Below are positions 15,664-25,436 of a DNA stretch of 43,649 bases, piece after piece. Origin of the DNA: BMS3Bbin07 sp036244995. Lineage in GTDB: Bacteria; Nitrospirota; Thermodesulfovibrionia; Thermodesulfovibrionales; JdFR-85. The translations under genes and the position numbers were made by a program. The first letter of the stretch is position 1, and every line of letters begins with the position of its first letter. Location: NCBI GenBank assembly GCA_036244995.1, contig BTTF01000006.1:1-43649 (forward strand), read 5' to 3'. Below the pieces are notes generated by a model. The model ran no database searches. It saw only the letters and a list, made by a program, of their open reading frames with translations, and had not been told where the DNA came from.

Positions 15664-18003
15664 TCAATAGATATCTTCTGCCATATAGATAACCTCCGGA
15701 AGCAAATATGAAACGAGGTCCCGATAAGAGATCACACCTATAAATTCATCATCTTCCATGACAGGCAGGTGTCTGAACTTTTTCTCCGACATAACATTTA
15801 TTGCTACACCAATGTCAGTTGAAGCATCAAGGGTTACAGGGTCGGTACTCATCACATTCTCTATAATTTCGTCATTAAAGGAAACTCTTTTTACAAAGCA
15901 GTGCATGATATCCCTCTCGGTAAATATACCCACCAATTTCTTGTTCTCATCAAGAATCAATATGGAACCGACATTCTTTCCATCCATAATGTTCACAGCA
16001 TCTGCCACCTTGCAATGCCTGGTACATGTGACAAGCTGGGAAGGTTTTGATTCCAGGACATCTTTCAAAGTCATTTTAACACTCCTTTCTACATGTTCTA
16101 ATTGTTCATAAGGGATTTTAAACTGTTCCTGTAACCTCACAACACTCTGCTTCCATATCTTCACTGCATTAACAGGACATGCATGATAACAGGCCTTACA
16201 CTTGGTGCAATATTGACGGTCGATAAAATACCTGTCCCTGGTTTCCTTGACTGCATCAAAAGCACATGCCTCTTTACAAAGACCGCACCTTATGCACTCG
16301 TTTAGATTTATGCTAAACACACCCAAACCGCTACAGACCTTTGCCTTGCAGGACTTATCATATATATGCTCTTCATATTCCTCTCTGAAATACTTCAGGG
16401 TACTGAGGACAGGATTCGGAGCACTTTGACCGAGGCCGCACAGAGACCCCTCCTGTATAAACTTTCCAAGTTTTATCAGTTTCCCGATATCTCCATCTTC
16501 ACCCTCACCTCTGGTAATCTTTTCAAGTATTTGAAGCATCTGATAGGTACCTATTCTGCAGGGTGGACATTTACCGCAGGACTCAGCCTGCGTAAAGGAG
16601 AGGAAATAGCGCGCAATATCCACCATACAGGTATCTTCGTCCATTACCACCATACCACCTGAGCCCATCATTGAACCGACCTTCCTGAGGGAATCAAAGT
16701 CAACATGGAGGTCAAGATACTTCTCCGGCAGACAGCCACCTGACGGGCCACCTGTCTGAACAGCCTTAAACTGTTTTCCACCCATGATTCCTCCCCCGAT
16801 ATCAAAGATGATCTCCCGTAATGTCATCCCCATGGGTACTTCAACGAGTCCTGTATTGACAATCTTGCCGGTGATAGCAAAGACCTTCGTGCCTGGAGAT
16901 GTCTCTGTTCCGATACCCTTAAACCATTCGGCGCCCCGGTCTATAATCGGAGGCACACAAGCATAGGATTCTATATTATTTAAATTGCTTGGATAACCCC
17001 ATATGCCTCCACCAGGCTCGGAAAGCCTTGGAGGTCTTGGGTTGGGAAAGCCCCGCTTTCCTTCAATGGAGGCTACAAGTGCAGTAGACTCACCACAGAC
17101 AAATGCCCCTGCTCCCTCGCGTATATCAAGATAAAAACTGAAGTCAGTGCCAAGTATATTATCACCAAGGAGGCCCATATCTTCGGCCTGACCTATGGCT
17201 ATCTTCAGGTTCTTCACCGCAAGAGGGTACTCATGACGGACATAAATGAAGCCATACCGTGCATTAATTGCATAAGCACAGAGCAACATCCCCTCTATAA
17301 GGCTCTGGGGGTCACCTTCCATTATTGCCCTGTCCATAAATGCACCGGGGTCACCCTCATCTCCATTGGCAACCACAAGCTTTATATCCCCGGGTGCCTT
17401 CCCGGCATGGCGCCACTTCTTTCCTGCAGGAAAACCGGCGCCACCACGACCGCGCAGATTTGCCTTGTCCACCTCATCAAGAACCTCATCAGGTGTCATA
17501 CTACCGAGGGCGCTTTCAAGGGCAGTATAGCCATCAACAGCAATATAGTGGTTTATATTGGTGGGGTCAATACGTCCGTTGTTTCTAAGCGCAATACGAT
17601 GCTGCTTTTTATAAAAGGGAAGGGTTTCCATCAGTTCATAGGGCTCCTGATAGATTGTATCCCTGTAAAAGAGGTGTCTCACAGGATAGCCTCCTATCAG
17701 TGTATTTGTAACGATCGCAGGGGCATCCTCCTCTTTAACACGCTGATAAAAATAACCAAAGGGCTCAACCTTCATGACAGGACCCTTCTGACAGAGCCCC
17801 TGGCAGCCTGTCCTGACAACTTCTAAATCAACTCCCTTGTCTTTGACTTCTTTTTCAATGTTAGCAATAACCTTCCTTGCACCTGAGGCCATACAGGCTG
17901 TACCTGTGCAAACCCTGATTCTCTCCTTGTCTTCCTTAAATGTCTCATCCTTAAGCAGGAGTCTCAGATTCTTCAGGTCTTCCATGTTTTTCAGTCTTGC
18001 CAT
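15664..18003 (-). CDS. NuoF/HydB-like NADH-binding flavoprotein with C-terminal CBS pair
   Basis: About 779 residues. Domains: thioredoxin-like [2Fe-2S] (C32, C37, C67, C71); NADH site GRGGAGFPAG (185-194); FMN motif NGDEGDPGAF (213-222), the variant seen in HydB/HndC hydrogenase subunits; N3 cluster C476, C479, C482, C522; two ferredoxin clusters (about 570-609); and two CBS motifs (about 646-772). The CBS pair is not normal for this family and could bind adenylates or SAM to gate electron flow. The ATG at 18003 has a well-placed GAGGAGTG ribosome-binding site and is preferred over the GTG at 18057. Expected role: oxidise or reduce NAD(H) in a soluble, possibly bifurcating, complex with its neighbours. 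Confidence 0.87.
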   Translation of the reverse strand: MARLKNMEDLKNLRLLLKDETFKEDKERIRVCTGTACMASGARKVIANIEKEVKDKGVDLEVVRTGCQGLCQKGPVMKVEPFGYFYQRVKEEDAPAIVTNTLIGGYPVRHLFYRDTIYQEPYELMETLPFYKKQHRIALRNNGRIDPTNINHYIAVDGYTALESALGSMTPDEVLDEVDKANLRGRGGAGFPAGKKWRHAGKAPGDIKLVVANGDEGDPGAFMDRAIMEGDPQSLIEGMLLCAYAINARYGFIYVRHEYPLAVKNLKIAIGQAEDMGLLGDNILGTDFSFYLDIREGAGAFVCGESTALVASIEGKRGFPNPRPPRLSEPGGGIWGYPSNLNNIESYACVPPIIDRGAEWFKGIGTETSPGTKVFAITGKIVNTGLVEVPMGMTLREIIFDIGGGIMGGKQFKAVQTGGPSGGCLPEKYLDLHVDFDSLRKVGSMMGSGGMVVMDEDTCMVDIARYFLSFTQAESCGKCPPCRIGTYQMLQILEKITRGEGEDGDIGKLIKLGKFIQEGSLCGLGQSAPNPVLSTLKYFREEYEEHIYDKSCKAKVCSGLGVFSINLNECIRCGLCKEACAFDAVKETRDRYFIDRQYCTKCKACYHACPVNAVKIWKQSVVRLQEQFKIPYEQLEHVERSVKMTLKDVLESKPSQLVTCTRHCKVADAVNIMDGKNVGSILILDENKKLVGIFTERDIMHCFVKRVSFNDEIIENVMSTDPVTLDASTDIGVAINVMSEKKFRHLPVMEDDEFIGVISYRDLVSYLLPEVIYMAEDIY

Positions 18004-18068
18004 ATCACTCCTCACCGGGTTTGTTTGTAACTCCTGTTCATTATAAAGAAAAACCACGCCTCATTACT

Positions 18069-18554
18069 TTACTCTTCTTCAATCATCTCTATAAGCTCAT
18101 CGATCTTCTTCGGCCCGATCTCACCCACCACCTCATCGTTTACTGTTGCTACAGGCGCCAATCCGCAACATCCCACACAACCAACAGTCTCAAGTGTCAT
18201 AGCAAGGTCCTCAGTGGTCTCACCAACGTCTATATGAAAACGGTTCTCAAGGGCATCAAGCACCTCTCCGGCACCACGGACATGACAGGCAGTCCCGGTA
18301 CAGACCCTCACGATATTCCTACCCCTTGGCGTAAAATGAAACTGGCGATAAAAACTTGCCACACTGTAAATCTCCGCCAGAGGTAGCCCAAGTTTTTTAG
18401 AAAGCCTTCCGAGGGTCTCTCCGGGTAGATATCCGTAATCCTCCTGTATCCTGTGCAAAGTGGGTATCAACAACCCCTTTTTCCTGTCATGCTCACATAT
18501 TACCTGTCCAATCTTTCCAATCTCTCTTTCAATGTCAAGACCTTCCATATCCAT
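18069..18554 (-). CDS. NuoE/HydC-like [2Fe-2S] subunit
   Basis: A 161-residue thioredoxin-like ferredoxin of the NuoE/HndA/HydC family, near the normal length. The [2Fe-2S] ligands are C85-x4-C90 (CTGTAC) and C126-x3-C130 (GCVGC), preceded by the helical domain with the family's LPxAEIYSVASFY motif. In NADH dehydrogenases and bifurcating hydrogenases this subunit docks on the NuoF/HydB flavoprotein, which is encoded next. It follows acsA after 56 bases with a GGGGGA ribosome-binding site. Confidence 0.9.
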   Translation of the reverse strand: MDMEGLDIEREIGKIGQVICEHDRKKGLLIPTLHRIQEDYGYLPGETLGRLSKKLGLPLAEIYSVASFYRQFHFTPRGRNIVRVCTGTACHVRGAGEVLDALENRFHIDVGETTEDLAMTLETVGCVGCCGLAPVATVNDEVVGEIGPKKIDELIEMIEEE

Positions 18555-18610
18555 AGTATCCCCCGAATTTAATAATGTTGAATGCTAAACCCTGAATCTC
18601 AAATCCCGAA

Positions 18611-20599
18611 TTATTTCACCCCTTCATGCGGTCTTGCTGCCGCCTCAAGCTTGCGCCTGTCTGCCATTGTCATCAGTTTTCTCTCGGTACCGAATCTGCC
18701 CGGCTCGTATTTTCTGAGTTTCAGTCCATCACGTTTCCTGTCTATGGCCTCGAGTGACTTCTTCAGTATCTCTTCAGGGTCCGGGATAAAGTCAAACTTT
18801 CCGCCAAACCTCTCTTCCCACTGTTTTGTCATTATCTCCTTCACCTGACTGCTTGCCTCAACAGGACTCTCCGAACCAAAGATAACATGCATACCTGAAG
18901 CAACAAAGTAACATCCGATTGCAAGGGCCTTCTCACTCATCCATTCCGGAGCGATACCGACTGCCGGCAGGCTGGAAATATCATCGCCAAGCCCTCCTTC
19001 CTCAACCATCTGAGTTACAACAGTAAGAATCCTTGAATTGTCTACACACGAACCAAGGTGCAGTATCGGCGGCACCCCTATAGCCTCACAGACCTCCCTG
19101 AGTCCAGGCCCCGCCATCTCAAGGGCTGTCTCAGGCGTCATATAGCCTGCCTTGGCACATGCCGCAGCACCACAACCTGTAGAGACAACGAGCACATCAT
19201 TCCTTATAAATTCCCTTGCAAGGTAATCATGAACACTGTCCTGGATAATACGCGGGTTGTTGCAGCCGACTATCCCCACGACCCCCCTGATCCTCCCGGC
19301 CATGACGGCATCGTTCAGGGGCCTGAATGACGCCCTGAACCTCCCGCCCTGCATATATTCTATATACTCATGTGAAAACCCTGCAATCACCGGAGAGGTC
19401 TCATGCACCCTGCTGCCTTCCGTGGTACGGTTGGCATAGTTATCAATAGCAAGCCTGAGCACCTCTCTTGCCACCTCTTTTGCCCTGTGTTCATCGTACT
19501 CTATATGAACTGCATCAATCATTTTACCCTTGCTGGATGTAGTAACTACCTTTGTGTGGAACTTCTTTGCAGCCTGGGCAATTGCCGGCATTATACACTG
19601 GACATCCACCATTATGGCCTCTGCAAGACCCGTCATTACAGCCAGTTCCTGATTAAGGAATCCGCCTGCTGTGGGAATCCCGTGCCTCATCAGGACCTCA
19701 TTGGCAGTACAGCACATCCCGACCAGGTTAATCCCCTTTGCACCCTTCTGCCTTGCGTATTCAAGCATCCCGGATTCCTGAGATACCTCAACCATCATCT
19801 CTGCAAGCGAAGGCTCATGTCCATGAACCACCACATTGACCTCATCTTCCTTCATGATTCCTATACTCGCCTCTGAACGTTTTGGCGACGGGGTGCCAAA
19901 GAGTATGTCTGTAATGTCGGTGCTGAACATTGAACCGGCCCAGCCGTCGGCAAGAGAGACCCTGAGTGCGGAAGTCATAAGGTTTTCAGGGTCCTGGTCC
20001 ACACCCATGTTCGTCCTGTGCATGGCCTCTGCAATCTCACGGTCTACACCCCTGGGCACTATTGCCCACTTGCGCCATATCTCCTGCCGCTTCCCGGGAG
20101 CCCTCCTGATAAAGGATATCTCTCCCCTCTGCTGACCAAACTGCGAGATTATACTCTCTGCCACCTCTTTTGCTATATCTTCCTTTGTCCTGCCCTCTAT
20201 TGAAATATCGAGTATACCGGCCAGTTTCTTCAGCTTCCCTTCATCCTTGATCGTAAAGTCCGGGGCCTCCCCGGTGGATGCCTCAAGGAGTGTATAGGCC
20301 ATATCCCTTGCATGGTCACTATGCGCGGCTGTACCTGCAGCCACCATCCTCAGGAAATTCCTTGCAGCTACGACCGGAAGGGTTGCTCCGCACACCCCTT
20401 CAGCTTTCTCTTCAGCATCGGCGCCAACAAGCCTGCAGGGCCCCATAAAACAGGTCTTGCAGCATGCACCAGAGTGTCCTATAGGGCATGGTTTTAACCT
20501 CTCCGCCCTGTCAAAGGCAGTCTCAAGACCATGCGACTCTGCCCACTCCACTATCTCTTCGGCAACCTTGTCGGCACTTTTTATTACCTTTTCAGACAT
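18611..20599 (-). CDS. acsA: Ni-Fe-S carbon monoxide dehydrogenase catalytic subunit
   Basis: A 662-residue Ni-CODH of the CooS/AcsA family, close in length to the CODH subunit of the acetogen complex. The N-terminal cysteine set for clusters D and B (C38, C46, C47, C50, C55) is intact, and the C-cluster region is represented by MCCTANEVL, GCNNPR, TGCGAAACAKAG and HLGSCVDNSR. It reduces CO2 to CO for AcsB, or oxidises CO, in the cytoplasm. It lies directly after acsB, which supports the ACS-bound form over a stand-alone CooS. A GGAGG ribosome-binding site precedes the ATG. Confidence 0.95.
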   Translation of the reverse strand: MSEKVIKSADKVAEEIVEWAESHGLETAFDRAERLKPCPIGHSGACCKTCFMGPCRLVGADAEEKAEGVCGATLPVVAARNFLRMVAAGTAAHSDHARDMAYTLLEASTGEAPDFTIKDEGKLKKLAGILDISIEGRTKEDIAKEVAESIISQFGQQRGEISFIRRAPGKRQEIWRKWAIVPRGVDREIAEAMHRTNMGVDQDPENLMTSALRVSLADGWAGSMFSTDITDILFGTPSPKRSEASIGIMKEDEVNVVVHGHEPSLAEMMVEVSQESGMLEYARQKGAKGINLVGMCCTANEVLMRHGIPTAGGFLNQELAVMTGLAEAIMVDVQCIMPAIAQAAKKFHTKVVTTSSKGKMIDAVHIEYDEHRAKEVAREVLRLAIDNYANRTTEGSRVHETSPVIAGFSHEYIEYMQGGRFRASFRPLNDAVMAGRIRGVVGIVGCNNPRIIQDSVHDYLAREFIRNDVLVVSTGCGAAACAKAGYMTPETALEMAGPGLREVCEAIGVPPILHLGSCVDNSRILTVVTQMVEEGGLGDDISSLPAVGIAPEWMSEKALAIGCYFVASGMHVIFGSESPVEASSQVKEIMTKQWEERFGGKFDFIPDPEEILKKSLEAIDRKRDGLKLRKYEPGRFGTERKLMTMADRRKLEAAARPHEGVK

Positions 20600-20620
20600 A
20601 TTAAGCCTCCGTTTTTTATC

Positions 20621-20660
20621 ATTGACTATCGACTATTTACTATTGATGAATTCAGAATTA
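20621..20660. repeat. GACTATTGA-type intergenic repeat between acsB and acsA
   Basis: A short AT-rich tract of near-repeats (ATTGACTATCGACTATTTAC, then TATTGATGAATT) in the 90-base acsB-acsA spacer. The same wording in both orientations forms the outer arms of the nested repeat between ruvA and ruvB (34151-34510). It looks like a remnant of that dispersed family. Confidence 0.5.
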
Positions 20661-20689
20661 ATCATTTAATCTGAACCCGCAACCCTCTT

Positions 20690-22888
20690 TTATATTATCG
20701 ATTCCATCTCAAGCGCCGGATGACCGGCCTCAGTCAGAAACTCAACCAGCTTCTCGGAATCCTCACAGATAGTCTCATCAGCAATCTTGTCAAGGAGGTC
20801 CGGAACACCCTCAGCCGCAGCTATCTGCTGAAACTTCTCCTTCACCCTCTCCTTAATCGCCTTTGTCATCCAGACGATCCTCTTTATACCACCATCGCCA
20901 AACAGAAACTTCTTGCTGGTTATAAAATTCACACCAATACCCATAAACCCCGGGGTCTGTACCCCACCGCCTACTGTTCCGGCCAGTGTTGAGAATTTCA
21001 TGCCTATCGGGGTCATCTCCGTATGTCCGCGCTGAACAATCATTACACCGTTGGCCTCAGGTATAATTGCAACGATACATTCAAAGCAACCACAGGAGGT
21101 CATGGGATTTTCCATTATTGTATAAAGGTTCAATGTCTCAACCGCCCCGCCTGATGCCTGCTTCAGATAATCATCAACCCCTGTATAGCGTCCAAACCTC
21201 GGGTCAACAAGTTCACCCTTTGGAACAGGCTGGTTTCCGCCGGTCGGATCAATCTCATAGGCTGCCTTGCCGTCAAGCCAGTTATAGGCGCCACAGAGAC
21301 CGAGTCTCTCAGGTGTTATGACACAGACATGACTCGGGGCAAAGGACTGACACAGCAGACAGGAATAGAAGGTATCCACACTCTCATCGGTAAGGGCTGC
21401 AAGCCGCTCATCATGTACCTTCCAATGACTCCTTGCCTCCTCTTTCCACTTAACAACATCCTCCTCTGTGGTAAAGAGTGTAACTTCCACCTTATCGACT
21501 ATGGTGCTGAACCTCTTGTGTGTCATTGCATGATGTATCTTTCCTATGTCCTCAAGGCTGAAGCCGGCCTGCTTTGCAGCATGGCTGATCCTTATCCAGT
21601 TAATATCCCTCTGGCCCATGTGCCATATGCCCTGGCCTTCATTGATATTATGATGAAGTCTCCGTTCTACAATGCCCAGGAAATCCGGTTGCATCTTTCT
21701 TCCTGCCACCTCAACCAGAATTCCGAGCGGCATTACACCTCCCTGCTCATACCTCTCCTTCCAGTTCTCTCCGATGATATTTATCTTACCGTCCTCTATC
21801 TCTTCAAGCTCTCTCAGCCTTGCCCATTCAAAGGCAGGTGAGCGAGTGCCGCCAAACTCAATAAAGGTCTCCTCCTTACGGATCCTCTCACCCTCAAAGG
21901 CAGGGCCGTAGGCAATGGGAATCGGCGGCTTTTCAACAAGGATCTTAAGCCCCCTCACCTCAATCGCCTTCTGGACAATCTTGTCATGATCAAGCTCCTT
22001 CTCCACCTCTTCATAGGTACATACACCGGTGGGGTGGATGACAGGGACATCAGTATCGCAAATGGCAGGGAAACCCATATTTATGGCGCCGGCTCCTGTT
22101 GCCCACTTGACATCATCAAGCCCGCCCATGGGAAGGGCAAAGGCAAAGACCCTGTCTTTCTGATACTTCAGGTTGCCCTTGTAGTCTCCGGGTTTTACAC
22201 CTCCAAAGATCATGGATGCCCTTATTGCCCAGTCAAGTGCATAGAGTGTATGCTCGGTTTCCGTGCCAAGCGGCACTATATATACATCCCAGCCAAGCTC
22301 TACCTTCTTTCTCAGAAGCTGTTTGGTAACACTGTCACCATTGGAACTTCCGGAGAGGAAGACGAGGATGTTCTTCTCCTGCAACTCCCTGACAATCTTT
22401 ACCGCTGTATCATCATCAGGGGCTGCTCCGATAATGGCCGCAAACCCCGGCATCCTTCCATCAACAAGCTGAATACCAAGATTACGCTGTACGGTATCTG
22501 TAATAAATCCGTTATAAACATACCCTGTCTCAGGGTCCTTTGTCGGCTCCAGCCCCTCGATATACCTCAGTGCAAGCCAAATCTCCTCGGCAAAAAGGGT
22601 GGCCATTCCGGAATCAAGTGCCTCTCCCAGATAAGGCGTCCAGAGCTTCTCCTCAGGCTCGTCATGAAGAAGATCCTGAGTCATCCTCAGTGCCGTCTTC
22701 ATGTCCTTAAGCGTCTTGACCTCAAAACCCGTAATACCGTAAATCAACGGCAGGGCATAGGCAGTATCGGGAAACTCGAAATGGTAATCCTCACCTTTTT
22801 CAGCAATAACCTTCTGTAGTAAATCCTCTGTCTGCCTGAAGACTTTATGTGACCCTCTTATAGCAGCCGAGGCTATTATCTTTGACAT
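20690..22888 (-). CDS. acsB: Acetyl-CoA synthase catalytic subunit
   Basis: A 732-residue bacterial-type ACS, full length including the N-terminal CODH-contact domain. All six A-cluster cysteines are present: C510, C513, C522 and C532 for the cubane and bridging site, and the C599-G-C601 motif that binds the distal nickel. The spacing is the same as in the Moorella enzyme, shifted by four residues. It joins a methyl group from AcsCD, CO from AcsA and CoA into acetyl-CoA. AGGAGG lies just before the ATG. It sits between acsC and acsA in the operon. Confidence 0.96.
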   Translation of the reverse strand: MSKIIASAAIRGSHKVFRQTEDLLQKVIAEKGEDYHFEFPDTAYALPLIYGITGFEVKTLKDMKTALRMTQDLLHDEPEEKLWTPYLGEALDSGMATLFAEEIWLALRYIEGLEPTKDPETGYVYNGFITDTVQRNLGIQLVDGRMPGFAAIIGAAPDDDTAVKIVRELQEKNILVFLSGSSNGDSVTKQLLRKKVELGWDVYIVPLGTETEHTLYALDWAIRASMIFGGVKPGDYKGNLKYQKDRVFAFALPMGGLDDVKWATGAGAINMGFPAICDTDVPVIHPTGVCTYEEVEKELDHDKIVQKAIEVRGLKILVEKPPIPIAYGPAFEGERIRKEETFIEFGGTRSPAFEWARLRELEEIEDGKINIIGENWKERYEQGGVMPLGILVEVAGRKMQPDFLGIVERRLHHNINEGQGIWHMGQRDINWIRISHAAKQAGFSLEDIGKIHHAMTHKRFSTIVDKVEVTLFTTEEDVVKWKEEARSHWKVHDERLAALTDESVDTFYSCLLCQSFAPSHVCVITPERLGLCGAYNWLDGKAAYEIDPTGGNQPVPKGELVDPRFGRYTGVDDYLKQASGGAVETLNLYTIMENPMTSCGCFECIVAIIPEANGVMIVQRGHTEMTPIGMKFSTLAGTVGGGVQTPGFMGIGVNFITSKKFLFGDGGIKRIVWMTKAIKERVKEKFQQIAAAEGVPDLLDKIADETICEDSEKLVEFLTEAGHPALEMESII

Positions 22889-22906
22889 CCCGCACCTCCT
22901 TAAATT

Positions 22907-22927
22907 CGTTATACGTTATACGTTAAC
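22907..22927. repeat. Short tandem CGTTATA repeat in the acsC-acsB spacer
   Basis: Three consecutive CGTTA(TA) units occupy the 103-base gap between acsC and acsB, immediately upstream of the acsB ribosome-binding site. No function is evident; it resembles the small remnants found in other spacers here. Confidence 0.45.
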
Positions 22928-22991
22928 TGACAGGCTTTTTGTCCGTATATTCACCTGAAAACAACCTTTTTCCGTTGTTATCTGCGTCTCT

Positions 22992-24335
22992 TTACGCTGC
23001 AGCCGAGCGCAGAAAAGCAGGAAGGGCATTTGCCTCCCTTGGTCCGACTGTGACCTTCCATCCTTCAAGCTTGTCCTCAACAGCACCGCTGAGGATCGCC
23101 ACATAACCCGGAATTATTAATTCCCTGTGATTAATCTCTTTCTCGATCCCGCTCTCCTTTATGAAACTGGCTATTTTTGAGCCCGTAAATTTACCGGCAG
23201 CCCAGGCAGTAAGCACCGACAGGCCCTCACAATCCATAATAGCAAGGTATGCAGGAACCTTCGAATTCTCCACCTCTCCTGATACTATAAAGTAAGTAAG
23301 TGAAAAATTGGTGGTAATAAGAAGGGGTGAGTCAGGCGTTGGGTCTCCGATCCTGTATATCTTCTGCTCAACCTGCATAGGCACCTGCGGGTCCGTGTAA
23401 ACATTCTGCCTCAGTGTAAAGAGTGCAAGATTCTTCCATTTTTCCGCGGAACTGATAACTATTGTGGATGCATACTTTGCAATAGCAATCCCTGCAACCA
23501 GGGATTCAAAGAGGGCATCGCTGCGCTGTGCAAAGTTTATCACAGGATATCCGAGGGGCTTAAAATTCTTTTTTATAGCCGCCCTCCTGATAAAGGTGTT
23601 GTACTCAAGTATCTCTTTTGCAGAACCTGCCCCGGGGTCTATTAACATATCCTCAATCCCGAAGGACTTTATCTTTTCTGTAAGAGATGAAAGGGCTTCA
23701 AGGCCGTCTGCCTTTACGCCCAATGCAGCCTTGGCAGCCCTGGCAATCTCCGACATTTTTTCGGCATTAGCCTCTGTCGCCCCATAGAGAATCGCATTTT
23801 TCCCGTTAAAGGGTTTAATGGCGGCATCAGCGGCATCCGTATTTTCCGTACCAACAATTACTGCTACATCCGGGGCCTTTTGAGCAACCTTTTGCGCCAG
23901 TCTCCCGAATCTTCCCGGATCTCCGGAGTCATTACTTAAATATACGGCATCTATCCTCAAAAGCTGCCCTACCCTGTTAATCTCGGAGTCAAGCACATCC
24001 TTGATCTTTGCCTCAACTATATCATCGCTGTCTGTATCCTTAATCTCCAGTGCAAGGGCCGGGGGATTGACAAACTTCTTTTCGTGCCTGAAAAGCACGG
24101 TCTCCTCTCCCAGCTTTACAGCCCTCTCACCTGCACCAAGCGTTACCGGCCTTACAGGCGGGGCCGAGGCCTCACCAAGCGTTGCCTTTGCCTCCTCAGA
24201 GACATCAGGACAGGCATCCAGAGAGACCTGCCTCTGGGCAAGCTTCATTGCAAAGGCAAGGCATGTGGGAAACCCGCACTTCTTGCAATTTGTCTTTGGT
24301 AGTAGTTTAAATATCTGAACCCCGGTTAATGCCAT
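22992..24335 (-). CDS. acsC: Corrinoid/iron-sulfur protein large subunit
   Basis: A 447-residue large (gamma) subunit of the corrinoid iron-sulfur protein. The N-terminal [4Fe-4S] ligands C17, C20, C25 and C42 are at the usual positions, followed by the TIM-barrel domain and the C-terminal cobamide-binding domain. With AcsD it carries the methyl group on cobalt from AcsE to AcsB; the Fe-S cluster reactivates cobalt(II). A GGAGG ribosome-binding site precedes the ATG. Confidence 0.95.
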   Translation of the reverse strand: MALTGVQIFKLLPKTNCKKCGFPTCLAFAMKLAQRQVSLDACPDVSEEAKATLGEASAPPVRPVTLGAGERAVKLGEETVLFRHEKKFVNPPALALEIKDTDSDDIVEAKIKDVLDSEINRVGQLLRIDAVYLSNDSGDPGRFGRLAQKVAQKAPDVAVIVGTENTDAADAAIKPFNGKNAILYGATEANAEKMSEIARAAKAALGVKADGLEALSSLTEKIKSFGIEDMLIDPGAGSAKEILEYNTFIRRAAIKKNFKPLGYPVINFAQRSDALFESLVAGIAIAKYASTIVISSAEKWKNLALFTLRQNVYTDPQVPMQVEQKIYRIGDPTPDSPLLITTNFSLTYFIVSGEVENSKVPAYLAIMDCEGLSVLTAWAAGKFTGSKIASFIKESGIEKEINHRELIIPGYVAILSGAVEDKLEGWKVTVGPREANALPAFLRSAAA

Positions 24336-24453
24336 CTTTTACCTCCATTATGTCAAAATCATTTATGTCGAACTGGAAAGAGTTAATTTATTAAATTACT
24401 ACTCATTTACTCATATATGTCATGCATGAGACTCGTTTACACACATATGCACC

Positions 24454-25395
24454 TCATTGCATAAGTTCATCCACAAGCTGTTCCACTGCCTCTACTGCCT
24501 TCGGATGACGCATTATCAACAACTCCGATCCTGCCGTCATAAGTGATGAGGCCGTCATAGCCTCCCAGGCGATGCCCCTCTCCTCAAGGCTGCCCCACTC
24601 GGGAAGCACATCCTCCGGCGCCTGTGTCTCTTTTATCTTCCATACATACATCCCTACATCTGCCAGCATCGGCGGCTGCATGACCGCGTCATTCTGCGTC
24701 AATGCAGCAAGCCTTATCCGCTCCATCACCGAATATGTATACTCAAGCCCGTAACCAAGGGCCGAACACATCGGGTCTGTAATAAGTTTTTCCTTGTCAA
24801 AACCCATCTGGGTAAGCAGGATATTGAGCTGTTTTGACAGGTTAATGTCCAGTTCACTCATGGCAATAAGTTTATGCCCATTTGCCATTGCCGCTGCAGC
24901 AATGGTCTTGTAGTTTGCCTCCTGGGCCTTGCCGATTATACAGTTATGCCCTTTTGCTGCCTCAGCCGCCCTCACCAGGACCTCCGAGTCCTTCTCCACA
25001 TGATTGCTGCCGAGAATGATAAGGGGAACCTTTATTGCCTGGAGCACATCGGTCACGGTTTTGGCGGCATCCTCTGCTGTCAGGTCCTTGCCGTCGGGAT
25101 GTGTCCCGACAAGCCTGAGGGCAATGGCCTTTGCCTTCAGGTCCTCCTCGCAGTATTTCGCCCAGGTTACAGTATCCCCGCTCACACCGTCAAAAACCTT
25201 CCTTACAGTCTCGGGCCAGGCTTCGGGAGGAACATCCTGTATCTCATATGCAATCAGGGGCCTGTTAGGAACCTCTCCTTCAAAGGAATGAAAGGGAAGG
25301 ACATTCTCACCTCCAAAGGTCTGTTGAATCCCGGCTCCTATTGTCACAGGAAAGACCCTGCCTGCAAAACTTTCCTTTGGTGGTACAAAAGCCAT
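24454..25395 (-). CDS. acsD: Corrinoid/iron-sulfur protein small subunit
   Basis: A 313-residue delta subunit of the corrinoid iron-sulfur protein, with the TIM-barrel segments typical of the family (PLIILGSNH, ITDPMCSALGYGLEY and the C-terminal SELLIMRHPKAV). It pairs with AcsC to hold the corrinoid between two barrels. AAGGAGG precedes the ATG. The gene begins 41 bases after acsE. The 118-base gap to acsC holds only AT-rich sequence. Confidence 0.95.
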   Translation of the reverse strand: MAFVPPKESFAGRVFPVTIGAGIQQTFGGENVLPFHSFEGEVPNRPLIAYEIQDVPPEAWPETVRKVFDGVSGDTVTWAKYCEEDLKAKAIALRLVGTHPDGKDLTAEDAAKTVTDVLQAIKVPLIILGSNHVEKDSEVLVRAAEAAKGHNCIIGKAQEANYKTIAAAAMANGHKLIAMSELDINLSKQLNILLTQMGFDKEKLITDPMCSALGYGLEYTYSVMERIRLAALTQNDAVMQPPMLADVGMYVWKIKETQAPEDVLPEWGSLEERGIAWEAMTASSLMTAGSELLIMRHPKAVEAVEQLVDELMQ

Positions 25396-25436
25396 GTTAT
25401 TCCTCCTTAATTCTTAAATTAAATATATCTCTTTAA

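Noticed and set aside
18003..18057. GTG start at 18057 for the NuoF-like protein
   Set aside because: It lacks a good ribosome-binding site, whereas ATG 18003 has GAGGAG at ideal spacing.
21986..22819. A 277-codon plus-strand frame opposite acsB
   Set aside because: acsB is unambiguous, with all catalytic cysteines; the opposite frame resembles no protein I know.
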